A stretch of 13,915 nt of DNA from UBA8296 sp031581145 (GTDB taxonomy: Bacteria; Bacteroidota; Rhodothermia; Balneolales; Balneolaceae): the NCBI GenBank assembly GCA_031581145.1, contig JAVLBP010000025.1, positions 1 through 13,915 on the forward strand, read 5' to 3'. Below are positions 6,320 through 13,000 of the stretch, in pieces. Below the pieces are notes generated by a model that saw only the letters and a list, made by a program, of their open reading frames with translations, searched no databases and was not told where the DNA came from. The position numbers and the translations under genes are program-made. Position 1 is the stretch's first letter. The number at the start of each line of letters is the position of its first letter.

Positions 6320-7504
6320 ATGAACAGCCTATTGAAACAAAACAAAGCACGTTGGGTCTTTGGGATGCTCCTTCTAGGCAGCATGACCTTGGGTTATGGG
6401 TGCCAGTCTGCCAACACAGGGTCAGATGATGATAAAGCCAGCCGATCGACCCCTGAAACCGTAGCACAACAAAACGAGGACATCACTGCAAGTCGATCGA
6501 ATGCGATCACTCGAGCAGTCTCCAAAGCATCGCCTGCAGTGGTCAATATTACCGTCACCTCGGTCGTCCAGCGCCGACGCAGCATTGTGGAGGACGAGTT
6601 TTTTCGATTTTTTAACCGCTTTAATGTTCCCCAAGAGGTTACCAGTATTGGTTCTGGGTTTATTATCTCCGAGACGGGGCGTGTCGTTACCAATCAGCAC
6701 GTTATTGGGGAATCTCCCACGTCGGTGACCGTCACACTCCCTTCTGGGGAGGCATATGAAGCCACGGTGCTAGGGAGCGATCAGCTCACAGATCTTGCTT
6801 TACTACAAATGGAAGGTGATACCACCTTTCCTCATATCTCATTCAGCGAATCGGATGATGTGGAGGTTGGCGAGTGGGCCATTGCACTTGGTAATCCCTT
6901 TGGCCTCTTTGAACTTGGCGATCCAACCGTTACGGTGGGGGTCGTTAGTGCCAAAAACCGCGATTTTCGACCCGATCCTTCCAATCCCCGTGTCTATATC
7001 GATATGATTCAGACCGATGCTTCAATTAATCGAGGGAATTCGGGTGGGCCATTACTCAATAGCTTGGGTGAAGTGATTGGGATTAACACGTTTATTTTCA
7101 CCGGTGGTACCGGCTCTGGCTCGGTTGGCCTTGGTTTTGCCATCCCTAGTGGCCGGGTCCAACTCATTTTGGAACAACTTGCCAACACAGGTCGAGTGGA
7201 GTATGATTTTGATCTTGGCATGAACACTCGATCCATGACAGAAGGGCTAGTTGTGCGGTATAACCTTCCCTATATCCAAGGATTGTTGGTTACCGAAATC
7301 AATAGGAGTGGACCTGCCTTTGATGCCGGACTCATGCCTGGGGATATTATCCTGCAAATAGATGAGAATCGGGTTGTGAACAACCTTCATGGAAGCGCAC
7401 TGCTGAGGCAATTTAGCGTAGGAGATAGCGTGGATATGATGTTGCTTCGTGGTGGCGAGCGTTACGAGACTACCGTGGCCCTTCGCCCGCGAGTGGAGCC
7501 TTGA
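6320..7504 (+). CDS. htrA: HtrA/Deg-type serine protease with one PDZ domain, probable lipoprotein
   Basis: This 394-residue trypsin-like protease has catalytic triad H127 (in VTNQHVIG), D158 (in LTDLALL) and S241 (in NRGNSGGP). A single PDZ domain follows at about 297-390, with GLLVTEI and the loop AGLMPGDIIL. The N-terminus has positive residues, a hydrophobic stretch and LGYGC with Cys28. This looks like a lipoprotein signal, although tyrosine at -2 is not an ideal lipobox; cleavage by signal peptidase I is the alternative. The protein should work in the periplasm, degrading or refolding damaged envelope proteins. One PDZ places it nearer to DegS/HhoA-type layouts than to two-PDZ DegP. The loop after the first strands carries a charged, phenylalanine-rich insert (about 86-105), the usual LA-loop position. 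It sits 18 bp after nrnA. Confidence 0.92.
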   Translation: MNSLLKQNKARWVFGMLLLGSMTLGYGCQSANTGSDDDKASRSTPETVAQQNEDITASRSNAITRAVSKASPAVVNITVTSVVQRRRSIVEDEFFRFFNRFNVPQEVTSIGSGFIISETGRVVTNQHVIGESPTSVTVTLPSGEAYEATVLGSDQLTDLALLQMEGDTTFPHISFSESDDVEVGEWAIALGNPFGLFELGDPTVTVGVVSAKNRDFRPDPSNPRVYIDMIQTDASINRGNSGGPLLNSLGEVIGINTFIFTGGTGSGSVGLGFAIPSGRVQLILEQLANTGRVEYDFDLGMNTRSMTEGLVVRYNLPYIQGLLVTEINRSGPAFDAGLMPGDIILQIDENRVVNNLHGSALLRQFSVGDSVDMMLLRGGERYETTVALRPRVEP

Positions 7505-7608
7505 GGTGGGGGCAATGTAGTGACAAAGATTGAGAAGAAATTACATACAAGAGGGCAATTAACATCCACTACTTGTTTAGAAACGCTCATCACATAACGC
7601 TAGAGACC

Positions 7609-7866
7609 ATGAAAACAAAAGTCATTCGTATTGGGAACTCCCAGGGAGTCCGAATTCCCAAAGCATTAATTGAAGAAAGTGGGCTTACAAAAGAAATCGA
7701 GATGATTGTCAGAGACAATGAAATTGTACTTCGATCTGCCAGAACCATCCGTAAGGATTGGGAGGCATCCTTCGAAAAAATGGCTGATCAAGGTGATGAT
7801 ACCTTATTGGACCAAGAAGAGCTTGAAAAACCGTTTAATTGGGTTGATTCTGAGTGGACATGGTAG
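7609..7866 (+). CDS. AbrB/MazE-type antitoxin, apparently orphan
   Basis: The 85-residue protein starts KTKVIRIGNSQGVRIPKALI after Met, the swapped-hairpin AbrB/MazE/SpoVT DNA-binding domain with its G-N-S-x-G-x-R-I-P core, and IVLRSAR closes the domain near residue 46. The C-terminal half is acidic (DQGDDTLLDQEELEKPFNW), as in antitoxin tails that wrap a toxin and block it. ATG 7609 is chosen because the domain starts right there; an in-frame TTG at 7573 would add 12 residues with no family match. In MazEF/PemIK operons the toxin start overlaps or closely follows the antitoxin stop. Here ATG 7860 overlaps the stop, but its frame closes after 19 codons, so no toxin is encoded. The gene may be a surviving antitoxin, or act as a plain regulator. 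Confidence 0.82.
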   Translation: MKTKVIRIGNSQGVRIPKALIEESGLTKEIEMIVRDNEIVLRSARTIRKDWEASFEKMADQGDDTLLDQEELEKPFNWVDSEWTW

Positions 7867-7919
7867 ATATGAACACTAAAAGCGCTAGAATTTTGGATAC
7901 AAGCAAGCATTTGATTTAG
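7860..7919 (+). pseudogene. Possible stub of a lost MazF/PemK-type toxin gene
   Basis: ATG 7860 overlaps the antitoxin stop and opens a 19-codon frame starting MVDM. MazF/PemK toxins often begin with a short M-V-x-M lead coupled in this manner to their antitoxin, but the rest (NTKSARILDTSKHLI) shows no toxin signature and ends at TAG 7917. The frame stops one base before the broken RhuM-family gene. This could be the stub left after deletion of the toxin body, or simply chance; the resemblance covers only four residues. Confidence 0.22.
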
Positions 7920-7920
7920 G

Positions 7921-8257
7921 ATGAAAAACGAAATCATTCTTTATCGACCTGATGAGCTTGCCGAGCATATCCAGGTGAGAGTTGACGAAGAAAAAGACAC
8001 CGTTTGGCTCAATCGCCATCAAATGGCAACCTTATTTGATCGTGATGTAAAAACTATAGGGAAGCACATAGCAAATGCTTTGCGAGAAGAATTACAAGGG
8101 GTTTCAGTTGTCTCAAAATTTGCGACAACTGCCGCTGACGGTAACACGTGTACTCAAAGCCTATCTACTTAAAGGATATACAATTAGCAACCGTATAAAC
8201 CGTCTCGAAGATCATATAGAACTTCAAGAATACCATTACAATCAGAAAGTAGCGTAA
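7921..8257 (+). pseudogene. RhuM-family gene, disrupted by internal deletion and frameshift
   Basis: The first frame (7921-8172) gives the RhuM N-terminus: NEIILYRPDE, a segment TVWLNRHQMATLFDRDVKTI with helix-turn-helix character, then VSVVSKFATTAADG up to about 8142. The family normally continues with a conserved stretch of the type YNLDVIISVGYRVKS...FRQWAT before V-L-K-x-Y-L-L-K-G-Y. Here that stretch is absent, and RVLKAYLLKGYTISNRINRL resumes in the +1 frame from 8147, ending at TAA 8257. The original frame runs into a stop at 8172. So an out-of-frame deletion of roughly 40-50 codons joined the two ends at about 8143-8147. The C-terminal part of longer RhuM proteins is also missing. RhuM proteins are poorly understood and common on genomic islands. 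The deletion size is estimated from memory of the family, not an alignment. Confidence 0.75.
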
Positions 8258-8259
8258 TT

Positions 8260-8285
8260 AAAAAGGCAATGCTCGACAGCGCATT
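8260..8285 (-). terminator. Weak candidate rho-independent terminator after cutA
   Basis: Read on the reverse strand, AATGC-8 nt-GCATT (8268-8285) forms a 5-bp stem, with an alternative bulged pairing that reaches further into the loop. It is followed after GCC by TTTTT (8260-8264). It lies 13-38 bp beyond the cutA stop, the right place and direction. The stem is short. Confidence 0.35.
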
Positions 8286-8297
8286 CAACCCCCAAGC

Positions 8298-8666
8298 TTA
8301 ATACTGAAAATCGTCTGCCGAGCGAATTTCATACTCCGAATGGGGGGCTTGCTGCAAAATCCAATCCAAAAAGGCTTCATTCCCCTCTTGTTCGGTCAGG
8401 GTCAGAGATACCACGCAAGGAACGTCTGCCGAGTGGATCGATTTCACACGCTTGGTAATGCGTGCGATGTTGTGGTAGGGCGCCTTTAGCAATAGGACAC
8501 ACTCCGATTCTTCTTTTATTTCACCCTCCCATTCGTATATCGAGGTCATCCCTTCGATGATGTTGGCACAGGCTACAAGTTTCTGCTCAAGAAGGGCGCT
8601 GGCAATCGATTTAGCTTCATCTTTGGTCGGGGTTGTGATGTAGACGAGTCGTAGATTTCTGAACAT
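8298..8666 (-). CDS. cutA: Divalent cation tolerance protein CutA1
   Basis: At 122 residues the protein has standard CutA1 length plus a short C-terminal extension. Motifs are VYITTPTKDEA at the first strand, LLEQKLVACANIIEGMTSIY with the conserved cysteine (A-C-A-N-I), the W-E-G-E-I-x-E-E-S-E hairpin, and the DVP region (HSADVPCVVSLTL). The family usually has HPYDVPEI at this last position, so this copy is slightly divergent there. CutA1 forms very stable trimers with a ferredoxin-like fold, binds copper and other divalent metals, and is linked to metal tolerance, but its precise role is unsettled. No signal peptide is present. ATG 8666 fits the family N-terminus. It is transcribed towards the RhuM remnant and divergent from tRNA-Leu. 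Confidence 0.92.
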   Translation of the reverse strand: MFRNLRLVYITTPTKDEAKSIASALLEQKLVACANIIEGMTSIYEWEGEIKEESECVLLLKAPYHNIARITKRVKSIHSADVPCVVSLTLTEQEGNEAFLDWILQQAPHSEYEIRSADDFQY

Positions 8667-8712
8667 GGTCGTGTGTACGGATCAATGGATGGAGGCCAAT
8701 TGCTGAGACAAA

Positions 8713-8742
8713 GTGAAAGTAGATGTTTTACTTCACCTTTTT
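8713..8742 (+). terminator. Terminator-like hairpin upstream of tRNA-Leu
   Basis: GTGAA-a-GTA (8713-8721) can pair with TAC-TTCAC (8729-8736) around a 7-nt loop with one bulged A, and CTTTTT follows at 8737-8742. It has the form of a + strand terminator, but no + strand gene lies just before it because cutA runs the other way. It could end an unseen short transcript, or be part of the tRNA promoter region by chance. Confidence 0.3.
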
Positions 8743-8755
8743 CAAGACAATTTCT

Positions 8756-8763
8756 TAATTTTG
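8756..8763 (+). promoter_or_regulatory. Bacteroidota-like -7 promoter box for tRNA-Leu
   Basis: TAATTTTG matches the Bacteroidota -7 consensus TAnnTTTG and ends 9 bases before the tRNA 5' end, so a transcript starting about 5-8 bases after it would begin at or next to the mature tRNA. I could not pick out a convincing -33 TTG element. Position makes this plausible. Confidence 0.4.
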
Positions 8764-8772
8764 GTTCTTGTT

Positions 8773-8854
8773 GCGAGAGTGGCGGAATTGGTAGACGCGC
8801 TAGATTTAGGATCTAGTACCGTGAGGTGTGGGGGTTCGAGTCCCCCCTCTCGTA
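8773..8854 (+). tRNA. tRNA-Leu (anticodon UAG)
   Basis: The 82-nt gene folds as a class II tRNA. The acceptor stem GCGAGAG (8773-8779) pairs with CTCTCGT (8847-8853), the outermost pair being G-U, and the discriminator is A8854, as expected for leucine. The anticodon stem CTAGA/TCTAG (8800-8804/8812-8816) holds loop TTTAGGA with anticodon TAG at 8807-8809. A medium variable region is followed by a perfect T arm, GGGGG-TTCGAGT-CCCCC (8830-8846). CCA is not encoded (ACA follows), so it must be added after transcription. It reads CUA and, depending on modification, other CUN codons. Confidence 0.97.
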
Positions 8855-8876
8855 CATATCTTCTTGAGAATAAGTC

Positions 8877-8908
8877 AAAAAAAAAGCCAACTCACACAAG
8901 TTGGCTTT
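8877..8908 (-). terminator. Rho-independent terminator of the fasciclin gene
   Basis: AAAGCCAAC (8883-8891) and GTTGGCTTT (8900-8908) form a perfect 9-bp stem with an 8-nt loop. On the reverse strand the stem is followed directly by a run of T (the A run 8877-8885 on the + strand), the textbook arrangement, and it begins 32 bp after the fasciclin stop. In the + direction only TTT follows the stem, so it would be a weaker stop for the tRNA transcript. Confidence 0.85.
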
Positions 8909-8939
8909 AAAACGGATTTGGGTAACATCTAAGTCCGGT

Positions 8940-9932
8940 TTAATTATATCCGCCGTCCATCTCATCTTTTGATGTCTCTGCCGCAGAAAGTGCTTCTTTA
9001 ATACTTGGTGGTAAAATTACCTGATCGATTACATGTACAACCCCATTCGAGGCTTCAATGTCTGCAATGGCGACCGTAGCACCATCCACTTTAGCCATGC
9101 CATCAACTATAGTAATGGTTGCTTCGCTACCTTCTAAAGTTGGGGCTTTCATGTCATCTGTCAAGTCGCCTGACATTACTTTAGCAGGTACAACGTGATA
9201 AGCTAGTACTGCAGTAAGTTTGTCCTTGTTTTCTGGCTGCAGTAGCATTTCAAGGACTCCTTCTGGGAGTGCATTAAACGCTTCACTGGTAGGAGCGAAT
9301 ACGGTAAAGGGTCCATCACTCTTTAGCGTCTCAACCAGATCAGCTGCTTGAACCGCAGTTACCAATGTTGAAAGTTCTTCTGTCTCCACAGCTAGATCAA
9401 CAATGTCCTTAGCAAGTGCTTCTTTTATACTTGGTGGTAGGATTACCTGATCGATAACATGTACAACCCCATTTGAGGCTTCAATGTCTGCAATAGCGAC
9501 TGTAGCACCATCCACTTTAGCCATGCCATCAACAATGTTGATGGTTGCCTCGCTACCTTCTACAGTTTGAGCTTTCATGTCATCGGACAAATCGCCTGAC
9601 ATCACTTTAGCAGGTACAACGTGATACGTAAGTACCGCAGCTAGTTTGTCTTTATTTTCCGGCTGCAGCAGCATCTCAAGGACTCCATCAGGGAGTGAAT
9701 TAAACGCTTCGTTGGTAGGAGCGAATACGGTAAAGGGTCCATCACCCTTTAGCGTCTCAGCAAGATCAGCTGCTTGAACTGCAGTTACCAGTGTCGAAAG
9801 TGCTTCTGTCTCCACAGCCAGATCAACAACATCCTTCTTGTTCATTGTGTCATATTGAGCCTGTGTAGTAGTTGTTACACCAAATGCGAGCATGAATGCA
9901 AAGACACTCTTAGTAATTTTTGAAATATTCAT
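8940..9932 (-). CDS. Secreted protein with two tandem fasciclin (FAS1) domains
   Basis: The 330-residue product has a clear signal peptide: a lysine-containing N-terminus, a hydrophobic core VFAFMLAFGV, and a likely signal peptidase I site TQA|QYD after A25. Two FAS1 domains follow without a linker (residues 34-175 and 176-317). Each shows the FAS1 core FTVFAPT (H1 region), the YHVVPAKV (H2-like) motif and VIDQVILPP. The last 13 residues are an acidic tail, and no T9SS sorting domain or transmembrane anchor is present. FAS1 domains mediate adhesion or binding in extracellular proteins; in bacteria their ligands are mostly unknown. The two domains are 127/142 identical by my count, so the gene arose by a recent internal duplication. 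It is monocistronic, with its own terminator. Confidence 0.92.
   Translation of the reverse strand: MNISKITKSVFAFMLAFGVTTTTQAQYDTMNKKDVVDLAVETEALSTLVTAVQAADLAETLKGDGPFTVFAPTNEAFNSLPDGVLEMLLQPENKDKLAAVLTYHVVPAKVMSGDLSDDMKAQTVEGSEATINIVDGMAKVDGATVAIADIEASNGVVHVIDQVILPPSIKEALAKDIVDLAVETEELSTLVTAVQAADLVETLKSDGPFTVFAPTSEAFNALPEGVLEMLLQPENKDKLTAVLAYHVVPAKVMSGDLTDDMKAPTLEGSEATITIVDGMAKVDGATVAIADIEASNGVVHVIDQVILPPSIKEALSAAETSKDEMDGGYN
8982..9407 (-). repeat. Second copy of the 426-bp FAS1 duplication
   Basis: This copy encodes residues 176-317 of the fasciclin protein and is the downstream unit of a head-to-tail in-frame duplication. Its last 38 or so residues before the end are identical to those of the first copy except for the final two, while substitutions cluster in the first two thirds. 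Confidence 0.9.
9408..9833 (-). repeat. First copy of the 426-bp FAS1 duplication
   Basis: This copy encodes residues 34-175 of the fasciclin protein, directly after the mature N-terminus. It is the same length as the second copy with no insertion or deletion between them, and differs at 15 of 142 residues. Confidence 0.9.
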
Positions 9933-10066
9933 TGTGGGTATGATTTGTTCTTATTGGATTGTTATTTACATAATGTGCCCATACTCATAATCATTCCTTT
10001 TCAATCACATTTATTCCATTAAATCTTTAGATCCCAATCCAATAGGGAGACAGTAAATCATAGAAA

Positions 10067-10086
10067 TCTTGGACGCCGGTTCAAGA
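10067..10086 (-). terminator. Weak candidate terminator after the metallopeptidase gene
   Basis: Just past the stop codon on the reverse strand, TCTTG and CAAGA form a 5-bp stem around a 10-nt GC-rich loop (AACCGGCGTC), followed by TTTCTATGATTT. The place is right, but the stem is short and the T run interrupted. Confidence 0.25.
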
Positions 10087-10087
10087 C

Positions 10088-13000
10088 CTATTTCACCAAG
10101 AACATTGTTCTCATCTGTGCATACTCCCCAGTTTCTAATCTGTAGATGTACGAACCACTACTTAGGTTAGACGCATCAAAGGTCACCTGGTGATACCCAG
10201 CAGACTTCACCCCATCCACCAACGTTTCCACTTTTTGTCCCAACATATTATAGACCCTCAGGGACACATACGATCCTACAGGAAGACTGTATTGTATTGT
10301 TGTGGCTGGATTAAACGGATTGGGGTAGTTCTGACCTAGGGAATACTCAGTAGGAATGGCGCTACTTGATATGGATGTATTGACGTCCTGTTCTGCTGTT
10401 CTAAATTCTACATTTCTCCAATTACTCGTGCCTGCTGCGTTGACGGCGCGTACTCTGAACAAATACCCTTTATCCGCAACCATCTCTGTATACACGATAG
10501 ATGTATCAGTCAAGGACTGTCCGAATACTTTCACTGTGAACGCATCGGTGAATAACTCAGCTTGATAGGACGTAGCGTTTTCATCAGCCTGCCAAAGGAA
10601 CTCTGTTGGAATGGCAACACTATCGGCATTCTGTGCCGGTGCCAAAATAATGGGTACACTGACGGATGGTGGTTGCGTGGTGAATGTGAAGGGCTCGCTC
10701 CATGCACCTTTGATGCCTGTATTTACCCCCCTGACACGCCACGAGTACGTTGACCTATGGGCTAATCCACCCACGGTGGCATTTGTATCCGTTGTTGAGG
10801 TCTGCTCATACATCGAATCAAAGCCATCCTCCGACAACTGAAGCTGGTAACTCGCCGCATTGCTATCGGCTTGCCAAACAAAGGTTGGAGAGGTGCTAAC
10901 ATTGCCAGCATCATTCGTTGGACGAAGGGTTTGTATGGCCTCAATGGGTTTAGCTACGGTGGTGAAAGACCACGTATCAGACCACGCGCCACTGCCTTTT
11001 GAATTAAAGGCCTTCACCCGCCAGCTGTAAGATGTAGCGTTATCCAAGCTCATGGCATAGCTAGTTGTCTTGACCGTATCCGTGGTTAGTTCGTCGGCAT
11101 CTGTGCGAATTTCTATGACGTAAGACGAGGCGTAGGTCGTGGGTTGCCATACAAACGACGTATCTGGGGCAATGTCGGTGGACGCGTCTGATGGAAAGCT
11201 TAATGTCGTAACACCTGGTGCGGGGGCGTCCTCGGTGGCAAATGTCCGAGTGGCACTCCATTCACCAACGCCCGTCTCATTCGTGGCTCTGACGCGCCAG
11301 CTGTAGGATTGATTGTAATCTACAGAAGGCGAGAGTGATGTCCCTTCTGTGGTCTGACTCACCTCAAGGCGCTCAAACTCGTCTTTAGAGACCTGTACAT
11401 CATACGCATATGCATAGGGCTCAATATCCCATTGCAGGGTGGGTTTGTTAGAGAGCCCTGACGCATTGTTGGCGGGGGAGCTGAGGCTTACCACACCAGG
11501 AGAGGGTGGCGTACCCATGGCAAAGGTATACACCTCGCTCCAGTCTCCATCGCCTGCCTCATTGGTCGCTTTTACTCGCCAGGAATATGAGGTTTTGTAG
11601 GCTAGCGATGTGGTCGAGTACGAGGTAGACGATGTGGTAGTTCGAAGTGCCACGGTCGCGAAATCATCTTCACTAACTTCAAGGGTATAGGTTTCTGCTC
11701 GTGCGGCACCCGCCCAAGAAAAGGCAATGGGTCGTAAGACATCATCGGCACCATTGGTGGGCGTTGAAAGGGAGGGAGTGCCAGGAGGGTTAATCGTAGG
11801 GTCAGCTTTTGTAGTGAATGTCCACACCTCACTCCAGTCTCCATCCTCTGAAGAGTTAATTCCACGGACTCTCCAGGAATACTCTGTGTTGTATTCAAGG
11901 TCAGATGTAGAGTAGGAGGTCCCACTCAACGATTCATTGACCACAAAAGAGTTAAATCCATCGGTGGAGATTTGAAGTGAGTAGGAATCGGCGTTGGCGT
12001 CCTCATTCCATGACAGCGTAGGAGTAAGGGCTAAACCAGAAGACCCATCAGAGGGAGTGGATAGAGTAACCCTGCCAACCGATTCTATTTGGTTGCTAAC
12101 GGTCAACGTGATTGGGATATCCACAGTTGATGATTGGGAGTTGTTGAGTAATTGCAGCTTGATTTGATACACTCCAGCATCCACACCAACGGTGTTAAAA
12201 GAGAGATTTAGAGTTCCTTGACTCCCTGGATCAATCGCTCCGGCCACATCATCAATGTCGAGCCACTCAACGATATAGGGACGTTGCACTTCAAAATTAT
12301 CGATGTCGACTAATCCCAAGGGGTGCGTGTTTCCATAAACGGTGATATAGAATATATCCAAGACATCAGCACTTAAATAGTACGACTCATCCACTAAGAC
12401 ATCATCGAGGTAATACTCAATTCTTGATGTTGTCGCATTGAGTTTGATTCGTACCGTTCTGTAGGAATCATTGCCTGAGGTATTGGACTCAAAATATTCT
12501 CCCGTATTCTTGGTTGTCGTGGCACCACCTTGCTCGGAACGATGATATGTCTGGAATTGCAAGTCACTATTGACGGCAACTCCCGCCGCAAGGGTTCCAT
12601 TGACTCCATCATAAAACTTGAGATCAACAGCATTGAACCCATCGGTGTTGCTGTCCTTGGTGATGGAGAGATCAAAGGAGACTTCAAACGTTCCTTCCAA
12701 TTGAGGCCCAAAGAAGGGGCTCCGGACCCAATAACTTGACTCCTCTGAAGCCTGAATTTGAAGATGTTTTTGACCTGATGAGGGGTTATTTGTTTTTATT
12801 GCAAAAACATCGTCAAGGGATTGTGTCCTCCAGCCTTGCCTTGCATAGTATCCACTGCTGGAGCTCTCGAATCCCTCAAAGGTCTCGTTGAATACATGAT
12901 TGGAGCTAAGCTTTTCGACAAAATTAAAGACCCTTTTTGGAAGAATGGTCTCTTGAGAAAGCATGTCTGAAAGCGTTAATGTTTTAGAAAGCCCCACAGG

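Noticed and set aside
7573..7608. Earlier TTG start for the MazE/AbrB-type antitoxin
   Set aside because: The 12 added residues match nothing in the family, whose domain begins at the ATG 7609.
8773..8854. tRNA-Leu as an integration (att) site
   Set aside because: No copy of the tRNA 3' end and no integrase gene are seen in the window.
8713..8910. A 65-codon + strand open frame
   Set aside because: It runs straight through the tRNA-Leu gene and the terminator hairpin, and its protein is partly the translated tRNA.
10388..12073. CRISPR or other DNA repeat array
   Set aside because: The periodicity is at protein level (diverged Fn3 domains of about 280 bp); there are no short identical repeats with spacers.
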